This document shows positions 39,501 to 42,923 of a stretch of 64,000 bases of DNA, piece by piece. The notes beneath the pieces were generated by a model. The model was not told where the DNA came from. It searched no databases and saw only the letters and a program-made list of their open reading frames with translations. Location: NCBI RefSeq assembly GCF_963678245.1, contig NZ_OY782772.1, positions 186,001 through 250,000 of the forward strand. Reading direction: 5' to 3'. Each line of letters begins with the position of its first letter. Positions within the stretch are counted from its first letter, which is position 1. Origin of the DNA: an uncultured Sunxiuqinia sp. (GTDB lineage Bacteria > Bacteroidota > Bacteroidia > Bacteroidales > Prolixibacteraceae). The translations under genes were made by a program, and so were the position numbers.

Positions 39501-41600
39501 GAAGGTTTTTATTCAGGAGCGATAACTCTATCCGGAGGGATGGACGACAACTACAGCTTCCAATATGTAGCAGGAGATTTTACAATTAGTAATTCTACCG
39601 TTACAATTAGTATTAATATTAGTGGTTTGGAGCAGGTTTATGACGGAACCCCAAAAGAAATATCAGTTTCTACCGTTCCTCAGGGAATCCCTGTAATTAT
39701 TACCTACAACGGAAATTCTGAGGTTCCTGCAGAGGCAGGAGAATACCGGGTAATTGTAACCATTAACGAAAATGGTTATGAAGGCTCAGCGCAGGCAACA
39801 TTCAATATTTTGTCAGATACTGATATTGACGGTATTCCTGATATTCAAGACCCGGACGATGACAATGATGGTGTGCCTGATACAGAGGATGCCTTCCCTG
39901 AAGATCCAACGGAAACGGTTGACAGCGACGGCGACGGGGTTGGCGACAACAGTGATGCTTTCCCTGATGATCCAACCGAGGATACAGATACTGATGGAGA
40001 TGGTACCGGTGATAATGCGGACACGGATATCGACGGCGACGGGGTTCCGAACGACGAGGACGCCTTTCCTAAAGATCCAACAGAAACGGATGACAGCGAC
40101 GGCGACGGAGTTGGCGACAACAGTGACGCTTTCCCTGATGATCCAACCGAGGATACAGATACTGATGGAGATGGTATCGGCGATAATTCGGACACAGATA
40201 TCGATGGAGACGGGGTTTCGAATGACGAGGACGCCTTTCCTAAAGATCCAACAGAAACGGATGACAGCGACGGCGACGGAGTTGGCGACAACAGTGACGC
40301 TTTCCCTGATGATCCAACCGAGGATACAGATACTGATGGAGATGGTACCGGTGATAATGCGGACACGGATATTGACGGCGACGGGATTCCAAACGACGAG
40401 GATGCCTTTCCGGAAGATCCTACAGAAACGGCTGATAGTGATGGCGACGGGGTTGGCGACAACAGCGACGCTTTCCCCGACGATCCAACCGAGGATACAG
40501 ATACTGATGGAGATGGTACCGGTGATAATGCGGACACGGATATTGACGGCGACGGGGTTCCGAACGACGAAGATTCCTTCCCTGAAGATCCAACGGAAAC
40601 GGTTGACAGCGATGGCGACGGAGTTGGTGACAATAGTGATGCATTCCCGGATGATCCGGATAAGTCAATTGATAATACAGCACCTGTTGTTTATTGTCAG
40701 CCACTTAATATTTATTTGAATGAGGGCAGTACCTATTTTATGACTTCAGACGATATTAACCGTTTGGCAAAAGGCAATGAACAGGTTGGCTATACGTATG
40801 ACGATGTAACACCTTATGATGAACTGGATATTTCTGTTTCCAGAGATTCTTTCACAGGCGATGATATTGGTACTGAAATTCCGGTCATTATTCAGGTAAC
40901 AGATCATTATGGAAACACAGGCGAATGCGAGACAACAGTACATGTCCGCCAAAATCATGTGCCCGAAATAATGGAAACAGCTCCCGACACGCTTACTCTT
41001 TACCCCAACAGTACCGATATTATATCCCTTGACCAGATAATTGCCGATCAGGATTCCGGACAGCAGTTAAGCTACACCCTGGAGGTGCAACGCTACCAAG
41101 CAGCAGGAGGACCTGGGGTCAAGGCAGTAACATATGCCCTTTATGAATTAAACGGTGTAGAAGAACTCCCGGATTGGATTACTTTTGATGCACAAATGAT
41201 GTATTTGGAATTGAATCCTACAAAAGAGGATGTGGGTACTTATCTGTTTACCTTTATCTGTACAGACGCATTAGGTATGCAGGCTGAAAAAGAGGTATTG
41301 GTAATTGTTGATTTGCTTACAGGAGCTCCGGTTGTATCGGTATCAGAATTGGAGACAACTGTGTATCCAAACCCCAGTGAAGGGGATATGTTTTTGGAAA
41401 TTAAAGGCGAATTACAGGATGAAACAGCTGTTGTAAGCATATATAGTATAACTGGGGAACAAGTATTACAGATTCCGCTGAATAAAGGACAGAAGAAAGT
41501 TTTACTGCCAATGCAACAACAGGTTAGTGGTGTATATGTTGTAATTTTAAAAACAAAAAATCAATCATTTGCAAAAAAAGTAGTATTACAAAAGAGATAG
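15501..41600 (+). CDS. Giant modular T9SS-exported surface adhesin (8,699 aa)
   Basis: One uninterrupted frame of 8,699 codons, a protein of roughly 0.9 MDa. A long N-terminal region ends in a signal cleavage site SSTIFAQ (residue 56). Six GLUG-rich modules occupy about 57-2270; each starts G(T/N)GT-ADPY/NPFEI and ends in a W.DDQ...NGYPI-L-WQ-GAD motif. Next come an IPT/TIG domain (about 2275-2350), FG-GAP/VCBS-like Asp-rich repeats (2365-2700), a second IPT/TIG, a putative-Ig (He_PIG-like) domain, and a YDG domain. Forty-one MBG repeats fill 2952-6410, followed by mixed YDG/MBG domains to about 8100. Thrombospondin-type-3 Ca-binding repeats span 8106-8390, then HYR- and cadherin-like domains. 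A T9SS sorting domain (YPNPSEGD, FAKKVVLQKR end) closes the protein at 8611-8699. It likely mediates adhesion or forms a surface layer. A strong terminator follows. Confidence 0.85.
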   Translation: MMNGNLHCISKPDCGLKSMTAPCVLWTYASLTSTYVLKITWSMVVMLLLSSTIFAQTYSGGAGTEADPYQIATKADIKYLSDNSSEWNKHFIQTADITFDAADFESSGAFYNGAQGFNPIANGSYFYGTYDGQEHTIDGLFINRPGNDYVGLFSNISGTTVKNIYLSNVDITGKGSTGALVGLLYSSSAIENCHSEGTVTGEDGTGGLCGKMMSSGRITQSSSTCTINGNGSVGGLVGSVTGATVDESYATGSVNASGVNTGGLIGSISSASTINNSYSTGSVTSTSNAGGLAGRGDTDCTISKCYSTGTVSGSTASGGLLGWVSGPVTNNSFWDTETSGQATSAGGEGRTTAQMKSYSTFANAGWDFVSETPNGTEDTWDGDQNTSINNGYPILAWQQGADEEIGTYFQGSGTQADPYKITSKYDLNYLAENNSFWSANAYFIQTADITFDAADFESSGDFYNEGKGFIPIGKQSDPFTGVYNGDNHVISGLKINRPSENHIGLFGYINNGSEISSLTLENIEITGNIMVGGLVGSSHSSKITQCHTSGSVTGSSNVGGLAGYLHGDTYRDYSKGVVRKCSASCNVLANNSTAGGLIGTAFSYMEVTQCYSANGTVQAGADNCGGLIGVADASTRVTECYSTANITGGNYAGGLLGVLQNNAIVSRCFAANTVSGTNTDGFIGQVNFLPVTLTNNFFDSELSGLTSARAEAKTTAQMKVYSAFQAGGWDFVSENSDGANDIWDMDQMAAVNNGYPILAWQPGADDVLGFSAGTGTQADPYIIKTKYDLKYLSENRSLWTENAYFSQTEDINFDEADFEPGGSFYNDGKGFQPIGVSFTESFNGTYLGNEHEINGLTINRPSENYVGLFGYVEDGANIKRVTLNAASITGKDNTGILAGYIKNEVTIDSCQTAGTVTGAKYTGGLIGRFSGSSSARSTVSNSSSSVSVIADKDNSGGLIGSASSCTITNSHATGNINYGSSCVGGLIGILSSASIESCSAITDSIVGKYSQVGGLVGRCNNSSLIECYSKSGIVKGPSSDVGGFAGRVYGNSEISNCYSMALVVEGSDKVGGFIGNLEDNSSASSTITKSYCVSIKPTTGTNVGSFIGYDANTSYGTINSCFFDRDIWGDNTSWGGIPYYTAYMKDHTRFTGQGWDFAGETSNGTADIWDDDQYYNVNLGYPILSWQDGADGSFNMDVTTLFTGDGTENSPFEIATLDDLETLSRIPELWANSYYFIQTADIDASATRFWDDEDNNLDGLSYNDEQDSTSDGDNQGFLPIGSLGRFYGNYNGNGHVIKGLTINRPETEYVGLFSRVDGSRIQMLGLDSISVIGKQYTGGLCGAAYGNSSDSVIVSGCYVSGSVTTQGNFNYTGGVVGYGNYCLIRNCYSTTTVSGYKYTGGVAGTLSNSVLSNNYSSGPVSGVYTTSPFVGSLSGNYSNNFFNGDVTGVTSTSYSSRLNDLQMQSFGYFTSWDFVSETANGTEDIWDMDQEGTVNNGWPILSWQQGADDVLLNAPFANGNGTADNPFEIATLEDLVILSENPELWVYHYIQTADIDASLTQYFDDTDDNGDGKLYNDPADSTNTGDNNGFSPIGTSSSAYFNGTYNGQGHVISNLSINRSAQNFVALFGYVEDGANIKRVTLNAASITGKDNTGILAGCIKNEVTIDSCQTAGTVTGATYTGGLIGRFSGRSSAPGTVSNSSSSVSVIADRDNSGGLIGNASRCTITNSHATGNINSTSSSVGGLIGTPSYASIESCSATTVSIVGYQRVGGLVGNCYGSSLIECYSKSGMVKGRSSDVGGFAGKVINTSEISNCYSMALVEGSDKVGGFIGNLEDNSSASSTITHCYSASVKPTTGTNLGGFIGYDSNTSYGTINKCFYDRDIWGDNTSRGGIAYYTSYMKDHTRFTGQDWDFAGETANGTADIWDDDQYKNINNGYPILNWQDGADGSFNIDATTLFAGDGTENSPFEIATLDDLETLSRIPELWANSYYFIQTADIDASATRFWDDIDDNLDGLGYNDEQDSTSAGNNEGFSPIGSHPDNYFYGNYNGNGHVISGLTINRPETSYVGLFGAVSGSRIQMLGLNSISVIGQQYVGGLCGAAYGSSSDSVIVSGCYVSGSVTTQCECAYTGGVVAFGQYCLIRNCYSTATVSGGYNYTGGVAGMLSSSEVSNSYSSGPVSGDNHTRPVVAYLSGRHSYNFYNRDVIGLISTSYSSWLYDLQMQSFGSFTNWDFVAKTDDGTADIWDMDQEGTVNNGWPILSWQQGADNILDAAPLISSVSPLSGPAGTEVTITGSGFNQNSADNIVYFGGVKASVSEATATSLTVTVPVAAGYEPLSVTNRFTKLTGYANLPFDVTFELGGHFTTGNEYPVSNSPKHLALGDLDGDGDADVVVTYWDNNQISVFENDGTGNFSVKEVYTSYTYHSSSLSCQDINGDGHLDILKTNDGFVDILLNDGDGTFTQTLYESEVNLSATELTDVNGDGYPDLVGTTDNTNMLAVHLSQGDGTFANSTQYATGNFSSSVSSADFDGDGDIDIVTINREDNTISVFLNQGDGTFAAKIDYSTGALPREVITADLDGDGDIDVVTMCQYDKSVSVLLNQGDGTFSDKTDYNVGGSSHTVIVADFDGDGDPDLGSNISYNLSLLLNNGDGSFAEPVIYPAGRSLTRGIIAGDINNDNRPDILALDGSGNDLVIYENIIPEPVITSFTPEEGTEGMTVTIKGTYFTGTSAVAFGDSLAGGFTVVNDTVITAVVGEGATGSVSVTTPGGTASKEGFTYIDAPTDLSYEPIIAEYGTPVSGVLPTVTGIIDNYSINPALPSGLSFNTTTGEITGSPTVLATQADYVVTATNIAGNTTDTIQVTVGQKELTVVGATAENKVYDGTTLAVVSNASLSGIVAGSDNVYLVNETSGNFIQETAGTGIEVNTNMELAGTDVAYYTLSQPDYLMADITQKELTITAGNQSKEYDGKEFTAFTVSYEGFAEGENEGNLGGELIYNGTATTATAVGEDYVIAPGGLTSDNYNIQFVDGTLDITQKELTITAGNQSKEYDGNEFDYASFTVSYEGFAEGENEGNLGGELIYNGTATTATAVGEDYVITPGGLTSDNYNIVFNNGTLDITQKELTITAGNQSKEYDGKEFTAFTVSYEGFAEGENEGNLGGELIYNGTATTATAVGEDYVITPGGLTSDNYNIQFVDGTLDITQKELTITANNQSKEYDGKEFTAFTVSYEGFAEGENEGNLGGELIYNGTATTATAVGEGYVITPGGLTSDNYNIVFNNGTLDITQKELTITANNQSKEYDGNEFDYASFTVSYEGFAEGEDEGNLGGTLSFTGTATTATAVGEGYVIAPGGLTSDNYNIVFNNGTLDITQKELTITAGNQSKEYDGKEFTAFTVSYEGFAEGENEGNLGGELIYNGTATTATAVGEDYVITPGGLTSDNYNIVFNNGTLDITQKELTITAGNQSKEYDGNEFDYASFTVSYEGFAEGENEGNLGGTLSFTGTATTATAVGEGYVIAPGGLTSDNYNIQFVDGTLDITQKELTITANNQSKEYDGKEFTAFTVSYEGFAEGENEGNLGGTLSFTGTATTATAVGEGYVITPGGLTSDNYNIVFNNGTLDITQKELTITANNQSKEYDGNEFDYAYFTVSYEGFAEGENEGNLGGTLSFTGTATTATAVGEGYVIAPGGLTSDNYNIVFNNGTLDITQKELTITANNQSKEYDGNEFDYASFTVSYEGFAEGENEDNLGGTLSFTGTATTATAVGEGYVITPGGLTSDNYNIVFNNGTLDITQKELTITAGNQSKEYDGNEFDYASFTVSYEGFAEGENEGNLGGTLSFTGTATTATAVGEGYVITPGGLTSDNYNIVFNNGTLDITQKELTITANNQSKEYDGNEFTAFTVSYEGFAEGENEGNLGGTLSFTGTATTATAVGEDYVIAPGGLTSDNYNIVFNNGTLDITQKELTITANNQSKEYDGNEFDYALFTVSYEGFAEGENEGNLDGTLSFTGTGTTATAVGEGYVITPGGLTSDNYNIVFNNGTLDITQKELTITANNQSKEYDGKEFTAFTVSYEGFAEGEDEGNLGGTLSFTGTATTATAVGEGYVITPGGLTSDNYNIQFVDGTLDITQKELTITAGNQSKEYDGNEFDYASFTVSYEGFTEGENESNLDGTLSFTGTATTATAVGEGYVIAPGGLTSDNYNIQFVDGTLDITQKELTITANNQSKEYDGNEFDYASFTVSYEGFAEGENEGNLGGELIYNGTATTATAVGEDYVIAPGGLTSDNYNIVFNNGTLDITQKELTITAGNQSKEYDGKEFTAFTVSYEGFAEGEDEGNLGGELIYNGTATTATAVGEDYVITPGGLTSDNYNIQFVDGTLDITQKELTITAGNQSKEYDGNEFDYASFTVSYEGFAEGEDEGNLGGELIYNGTATTATAVGEDYVITPGGLTSDNYNIQFVDGTLDITQKELTITANNQSKEYDGNEFDYASFTVSYEGFAEGENEGNLDGELIYNGTATTATAVGEGYVITPGGLTSDNYNIVFNNGTLDITQKELTITANNQSKEYDGNEFDYASFTVSYEGFAEGEDEGNLGGTLIFSGTATTATAVGEDYVITPGGLTSDNYNIVFNNGTLDITQKELTITANNQSKEYDGNEFDYASFTVSYEGFAEGEDEGNLGGTLSFTGTATTATAVGEDYVITPGGLTSDNYNIQFVDGTLDITQKELTITAGNQSKEYDGKEFTAFTVSYEGFAEGENEGNLGGELIYNGTATTATAVGEDYVIAPGGLTSDNYNIQFVDGTLDITQKELTITAGNQSKEYDGNEFDYASFTVSYEGFAEGENEGNLGGELIYNGTATTATAVGEDYVITPGGLTSDNYNIVFNNGTLDITQKELTITANNQSKEYDGNEFDYASFTVSYEGFAEGENEDNLGGTLSFTGTATTATAVGEGYVITPGGLTSDNYNIVFNNGTLDITQKELTITAGNQSKEYDGNEFDYASFTVSYEGFAEGENEGNLGGTLSFTGTATTATAVGEGYVITPGGLTSDNYNIVFNNGTLDITQKELTITANNQSKEYDGNEFTAFTVSYEGFAEGENEGNLGGTLSFTGTATTATAVGEDYVIAPGGLTSDNYNIVFNNGTLDITQKELTITANNQSKEYDGNEFDYALFTVSYEGFAEGENEGNLDGTLSFTGTGTTATAVGEGYVITPGGLTSDNYNIVFNNGTLDITQKELTITANNQSKEYDGKEFTAFTVSYEGFAEGEDEGNLGGTLSFTGTATTATAVGEGYVITPGGLTSDNYNIQFVDGTLDITQKELTITAGNQSKEYDGNEFDYASFTVSYEGFTEGENESNLDGTLSFTGTATTATAVGEGYVIAPGGLTSDNYNIQFVDGTLDITQKELTITANNQSKEYDGNEFDYASFTVSYEGFAEGENEGNLGGELIYNGTATTATAVGEGYVITPGGLTSDNYNIQFVDGTLDITQKELTITAGNQSKEYDGNEFDYASFTVSYEGFAEGEDEGNLGGTLIFSGTATTATAVGEDYVITPGGLTSDNYNIVFNNGTLDITQKELTITANNQSKEYDGNEFDYASFTVSYEGFAEGENEGNLGGTLIFSGTATTATAVGEDYVITPGGLTSDNYNIVFNNGTLDITQKELTITANNQSKEYDGNEFTAFTVSYEGFAEGENEGNLGGTLSFTGTATTATAVGEDYVIAPGGLTSDNYNIVFNNGTLDITQKELTITANNQSKEYDGNEFDYALFTVSYEGFAEGENEGNLDGTLSFTGTGTTATAVGEGYVITPGGLTSDNYNIVFNNGTLDITQKELTITANNQSKEYDGKEFTAFTVSYEGFAEGEDEGNLGGTLSFTGTATTATAVGEGYVITPGGLTSDNYNIQFVDGTLDITQKELTITAGNQSKEYDGNEFDYASFTVSYEGFTEGENESNLDGTLSFTGTATTATAVGEGYVIAPGGLTSDNYNIQFVDGTLDITQKELTITANNQSKEYDGNEFDYASFTVSYEGFAEGENEGNLGGELIYNGTATTATAVGEDYVIAPGGLTSDNYNIQFVDGTLDITQKELTITAGNQSKEYDGNEFDYASFTVSYEGFAEGEDEGNLGGTLIFSGTATTATAVGEDYVITPGGLTSDNYNIVFNNGTLDITQKELTITANNQSKEYDGNEFDYASFTVSYEGFAEGENEGNLGGTLIFSGTATTATAVGEDYVITPGGLTSDNYNIVFNNGTLDITQKELTITANNQSKEYDGNEFDYASFTVSYEGFAEGEDEGNLGGTLIFSGTATTATAVGEDYVITPGGLTSDNYNIVFNNGTLDITQKELTITANNQSKEYDGNEFDYASFTVSYEGFAEGENEGNLGGTLIFSGTATTATAVGEDYVITPGGLTSDNYNIQFVDGTLDITQKELTVMNAVAENKVYDGTTDAVITGATLSGVETGDDVTLDNAITGSFAQATIGTDIAVSTSMTLSGADAANYTLAQPSGLTASITGKELTVTGIFTADDKIYNGTTDASFVNNSLDLSGVEGTDDVYLDNVIIAFETASAGNNLVVDIVSADLSGADAGQYSLSLTGSPEATASISKKTVTLSGSTGITRPYDGTVMLPSGEPGYGTLNGILPADAAQAVLTGSPVFDAAIAGNRTIVQGSLALTGPKADNYNLLWTNGSGIIEKTPLTVIVNNDFKFVTQPDNAGYAGISVSGFVNGEGMAGINQSGLSVIRTNAGTENAGTYTGVLEASGLDAANYSFTYQPGDYTIIPADELLVEVAENSIVYSSTPDYSVSSAKYLDSGDNTIVDLTGNITELENNQFIISDGAGGTANFTIGEINAEYNSSGNRLATGSYQLEATEVTESSNNFNDAIHVTGVLTVNTKAVDVQLALGSVQKAFDGDADMDNLSLEVQGLVSGDDVIISKSGSFSQSEAGTGIAYSVSFALQGTDKDNYHLGATSPLNGNDGEIGTVQLTVTGAVAENKVYDGTTDAVITGAILSGAINGDDVTLDNTDKGTFVQAGIGTDIAVSTSMTLAGTDAANYTLVQPTGFTADITAKELTVTGAAARDKVYDATTVAVITGATLTGAVNGDDVVLTNATTGTFTQSEAGSDIAVTTSMSISGADAGNYTLTQPTGLTADITGKELFITGLFTVADKVYDGTANASFVTNDLELSGIQGTDNVFLDNVAIGFETASAGNNLTVSIVSGDLSGADAGQYSISLSGTPETTASISKKTVTLSGSTGITRPYDGTVMLPSGEPGYGTLNGILPADAAQAVLTGSPVFDATIAGNRTIVQGSLALTGPKADNYNLLWTNGSGIIEKTPLTVIVNNDFKFVTQPDNTGYAGISVSGFVNGEGMAAVDQSSLSIVRTNSGTEDAGEYPGVLNTSGLDAANYSFTYQPGDYTIIPADELLVEVAENSIVYSSTPDYSVSSAKYLDSGDNTIVDLTGNITELENNQFIISDGAGGTANFTIGEINAEYNSSGNRLATGSYQLEATEVTESSNNFNDAIHVTGVLTVSTKAVDVQLALGSVQKAFDGDADMDNLSLEVQGLVSGDDVIISKSGSFSQSEAGTGIAYSVSFALQGTDKDNYHLGATSPLNGNDGEIGTVQLTVTGAVAENKVYDGTTDAVITGAILSGAINGDDVTLDNTDKGTFVQAGIGTDIAVSTLMTLGGTDAANYTLAQPEGLAADITAKELTVINAVAENKVYDGTLDATISGAVLSGVETGDDVTLDNATTGTFAQTGIGTEIAVTTSMAIGGADAANYTLVQPTGFTADITAKELTVVDAVAENKVYDGTMDAIISGATLSGVETGDVVSLDNAGTGTFAQAEAGSDIAVTTSMSISGDDAGNYTLTQPAGLTADITGKELTITGSFTASDKTYDGTIEAVLVSNELLLEGIESGDEVLMDEITVAFITPDAGNNKEVVVTGLTLSGTDAAQYTVSLDNASNASATINKRELTVTANSQTKEEGSVNPPLTFTYSGFIDGENSSVLESEPVAKTTVGTETPEGFYSGAITLSGGMDDNYSFQYVAGDFTISNSTVTISINISGLEQVYDGTPKEISVSTVPQGIPVIITYNGNSEVPAEAGEYRVIVTINENGYEGSAQATFNILSDTDIDGIPDIQDPDDDNDGVPDTEDAFPEDPTETVDSDGDGVGDNSDAFPDDPTEDTDTDGDGTGDNADTDIDGDGVPNDEDAFPKDPTETDDSDGDGVGDNSDAFPDDPTEDTDTDGDGIGDNSDTDIDGDGVSNDEDAFPKDPTETDDSDGDGVGDNSDAFPDDPTEDTDTDGDGTGDNADTDIDGDGIPNDEDAFPEDPTETADSDGDGVGDNSDAFPDDPTEDTDTDGDGTGDNADTDIDGDGVPNDEDSFPEDPTETVDSDGDGVGDNSDAFPDDPDKSIDNTAPVVYCQPLNIYLNEGSTYFMTSDDINRLAKGNEQVGYTYDDVTPYDELDISVSRDSFTGDDIGTEIPVIIQVTDHYGNTGECETTVHVRQNHVPEIMETAPDTLTLYPNSTDIISLDQIIADQDSGQQLSYTLEVQRYQAAGGPGVKAVTYALYELNGVEELPDWITFDAQMMYLELNPTKEDVGTYLFTFICTDALGMQAEKEVLVIVDLLTGAPVVSVSELETTVYPNPSEGDMFLEIKGELQDETAVVSIYSITGEQVLQIPLNKGQKKVLLPMQQQVSGVYVVILKTKNQSFAKKVVLQKR
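18105..22318 (+). repeat. Tandem duplication of GLUG modules, period about 2.28 kb
   Basis: The segment starting tttggttatgtagaagatgg at 18105 recurs at 20382, an offset of 2,277 bp. The homology covers the tail of one GLUG module and the following complete module, so modules 3b-4 equal modules 5b-6. Protein segments such as NAASITGKDNTGILAG and PTTGTNVGSFIGYD/ PTTGTNLGGFIGYD recur. The heads of modules 3 and 5 are divergent, so the duplication does not follow module boundaries. Small indels shift the offset along the copies. Confidence 0.75.
24354..34730 (+). repeat. 41-unit MBG tandem repeat array in the giant adhesin
   Basis: Counting units that begin QKELTIT and end GTLDIT gives 41 copies. 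Thirteen are 83 residues long (249 bp; KEFTAF or NEFTAF type) and 28 are 85 residues long (255 bp; NEFDYASF type). The sum, 3,459 residues or 10,377 bp, fits the array boundaries exactly. Units vary at few positions: AGN/ANN, GELIYNG/GTLSFTG/GTLIFSG, GEDY/GEGY, VIAP/VITP, and NIQFVDG/NIVFNNG. Variants are shuffled between units as cassettes, which points to frequent recombination or gene conversion. Confidence 0.9.
30675..34220 (+). repeat. Seven-unit block duplicated in tandem inside the MBG array
   Basis: Units 26-32 (30675-32447) and units 33-39 (32448-34220) form two tandem blocks of 1,773 bp. Units 26-29 and 31-32 match their partners at the protein level; unit 30 differs from unit 37 at a few residues. 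The hallmark unit with NEFDYALF and GTGTT appears at 27, 34 and also at unit 13, 3,546 bp (exactly two block lengths) before unit 27. Confidence 0.85.
35249..38520 (+). repeat. 1.36-kb direct duplication of the YDG/MBG region
   Basis: The sequence from about 35249 to 36609 recurs at 37160-38520 with an offset of 1,911 bp. It is nearly identical except for a divergent patch near 35637-35720 versus 37548-37631. It encodes several domains, including SISKKTVTLSGSTGITRPYD at the start of each copy. The intervening 550 bp encodes additional YDG domains. Confidence 0.8.
39921..40660 (+). repeat. 171-bp thrombospondin-type-3 tandem repeats
   Basis: The motif DSDGDGVGDNSDAFPDDP starts at 39921, 40092, 40263, 40434 and 40605, an exact 171-bp (57-codon) period, giving four full units and one partial. 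Each unit holds three DxDGDG-type calcium loops separated by FPxDPTE. Such domains usually form rigid Ca-stabilised stalks near the C-terminus of surface proteins. Confidence 0.9.
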
Positions 41601-41625
41601 AACCTGAGAGTTAATCGATTATTAT

Positions 41626-41663
41626 GCTGCGCATTCTGAAATACTGGGATGCGCAGCTTTTTT
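41626..41663 (+). terminator. Rho-independent terminator of the giant adhesin gene
   Basis: A perfect 9-bp stem pairs gctgcgcat (41626-41634) with atgcgcagc (41649-41657), followed by six T residues. It begins 25 bp after the stop codon. Confidence 0.9.
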
Positions 41664-41670
41664 AACTTTG

Positions 41671-41790
41671 GATTTGTAATATGCCTGACGGGGATTTAGC
41701 AGTCTGACAGGTCAGACCTTTTGCCCTCTTTGCTACGGGTCTGAAACTCCCGGTTTCATGGGGACCGCAAGACCACATGTAATTTACAGT
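41671..41790 (+). repeat. Structured intergenic repeat, copy R1
   Basis: It shares with R3 the left end ttgtaatatg, a G-rich arm, and a hairpin gtctgac-ag-gtcagac (41702-41717), then a pyrimidine-rich middle and gaccacat. Its right end is interrupted by another palindrome (tttacagt-cag-actgtaaa, about 41782-41800) that may be the end of the adjacent IS remnant. Confidence 0.55.
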
Positions 41791-41812
41791 CAGACTGTAA
41801 AAACCGCTTAAA

Positions 41813-42061
41813 GTGACCACCCTTCTACGATTTAAAAGCGTTACCTCCCAGCATACGATGCTGTTTTCAAGCAATTTAGACAACAAAATAGCAGATGATT
41901 ACCCTGCTCATCCTGTTAGTCAAATAGTTGGTGGGGTAAACATCGACGATATTTTATCAACCTATAATGGTGTGGGCACAAGCTCCTATTGTTTCCGAAT
42001 AATCATTAAAGTATTGTTTTACAGTTGTCTGGTCTGGGGGAGAATTGAATTTCGATTTTAA
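41813..42061 (+). pseudogene. Truncated IS1182-like transposase remnant
   Basis: Residues 16-73 of this 82-codon frame (41858-42031) follow the N-terminus of IS1182-family transposases. The features are a LD(N)KIADDYPAHPV segment in place of the usual LDE.I..nHPVR, then a DIDDIL-type segment and YNGVGTSSY, FRIIIKVLFYSCL in place of 'YKGGGTSSYhPRMLLKVLvYaYL'. After this the match stops abruptly and the frame ends. Key residues of the family motif are altered and more than 80 percent of the protein is missing, so it is a dead fragment. It indicates that a second IS type once inserted next to the adhesin gene. Confidence 0.6.
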
Positions 42062-42389
42062 ATGAGGGGAATGTGGAATAAGACACATACATGCAAATAA
42101 AAAGAAGTTACAAGTTGCACATCTGTAACATATTGATTTCTAGTAGTGATAGATGGACTTAAACAGCCGACCTCATGATTATGAATAAGGCTCGCTTAAA
42201 TATTGAGTAGCATTTCCCTCAGTGTTCTCTTAAAATACCTGAAACTTTAGTATCTTTATTTCAATAACAGTCGCTCTTTGTATTTTTAAGCAAAAAGAAG
42301 AAATAAACAGAAGTTTGCTTGTTTCTAGATCGTTACCTATCAACAGAAATATTAATGCAATTCGTTTGTTTTCAGTCAAAAAGAATAAT

Positions 42390-42507
42390 CCTTGTGACGG
42401 GGTTTGTGCGGATTCGACAAGTCGAATCTCGTCCCAACCTCAGTTTCGGTCGGACTGGTCAGACTCTCGTCTGACCGCCACGACCTCATACCACCACCGT
42501 TAGGCGC
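42390..42507 (+). repeat. Structured intergenic repeat, copy R2
   Basis: It contains two perfect hairpins: gattcgac-aa-gtcgaatc (42411-42428) and ggtcaga-ctctcg-tctgacc (42457-42476). The flanks gcgg...ctcgtccc match R3 (gcgg...ctcgtgccc). The right end reads ccaccgttaggc; gttaggc fits the GTTRRRY core of integron attC sites. Removing the adjacent IS would place an ATG 23 bp after this core. Confidence 0.6.
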
Positions 42508-42551
42508 AATAGTGTGTCGTCCTAAAATATGTCTACACTAAAAAAGTAGAT

Positions 42552-42923
42552 ATGTATAAAAATGATGGAGTAACACGGCGTTACAGCGAGAGTTTTAAAC
42601 TCAAAATTTTAGCCGAACTTAGCACGGGTAAATACTCAAAAAGACAATTATCCCGGATTTACGGGATACAGTCAAGTACAATCAATGAATGGATACGAAA
42701 GTATGACCGCAAAGATTTAATGAATACGCGTATTATGGTACAAACAAAAGATGAAATCAGCCGCTTAAAAGAACTTCAAAAAGAAATCGAGCAGCTAAAA
42801 AAACTCTTGATTAAAAAGGATTTAGACAAGCTCGTACAAGATTCTTATTTGGAAGTGGCTGCCGAAAACTTAGGCTACAAAAGTGTTGAGGAACTAAAAA
42901 AAAACTTAAACATCAAGCCCTGA
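42552..42923 (+). CDS. IS3-family transposase OrfA
   Basis: A 123-residue protein with an N-terminal helix-turn-helix (RRYSESFKLKILAEL, then SKRQLSRIYGIQSSTINEWI, residues 9-49) and a Lys/Glu-rich leucine-zipper-like helix at about 70-95. OrfA binds the terminal repeats and multimerises. The last codons overlap orfB by one base (TGATG). A run of nine A residues at 42896-42904 near its end could allow -1 frameshifting into orfB, which lies in the -1 frame, to make an OrfAB fusion as in other IS3 elements. Confidence 0.9.
   Translation: MYKNDGVTRRYSESFKLKILAELSTGKYSKRQLSRIYGIQSSTINEWIRKYDRKDLMNTRIMVQTKDEISRLKELQKEIEQLKKLLIKKDLDKLVQDSYLEVAAENLGYKSVEELKKNLNIKP

Larger units (their letters stand above)
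41664..42512. other. Boundary of the accessory island, remnants only
   Basis: About 850 bp between the adhesin terminator and the IS3-family element. It contains structured repeat R1, an IS1182-like transposase remnant and structured repeat R2. Between 42062 and 42389 I see nothing recognisable. Short frames across the repeats are not genes. Confidence 0.6.

Noticed and set aside
39772-40719. Overlapping frames on both strands across the TSP3 repeats (315 and 262 codons)
   Set aside because: Low-complexity shadows of the Asp/Gly-rich repeat in other frames.
42315-42503. 62-codon frame just before the IS element
   Set aside because: It is the translation of structured repeat R2 and flanks, with no ribosome binding site.
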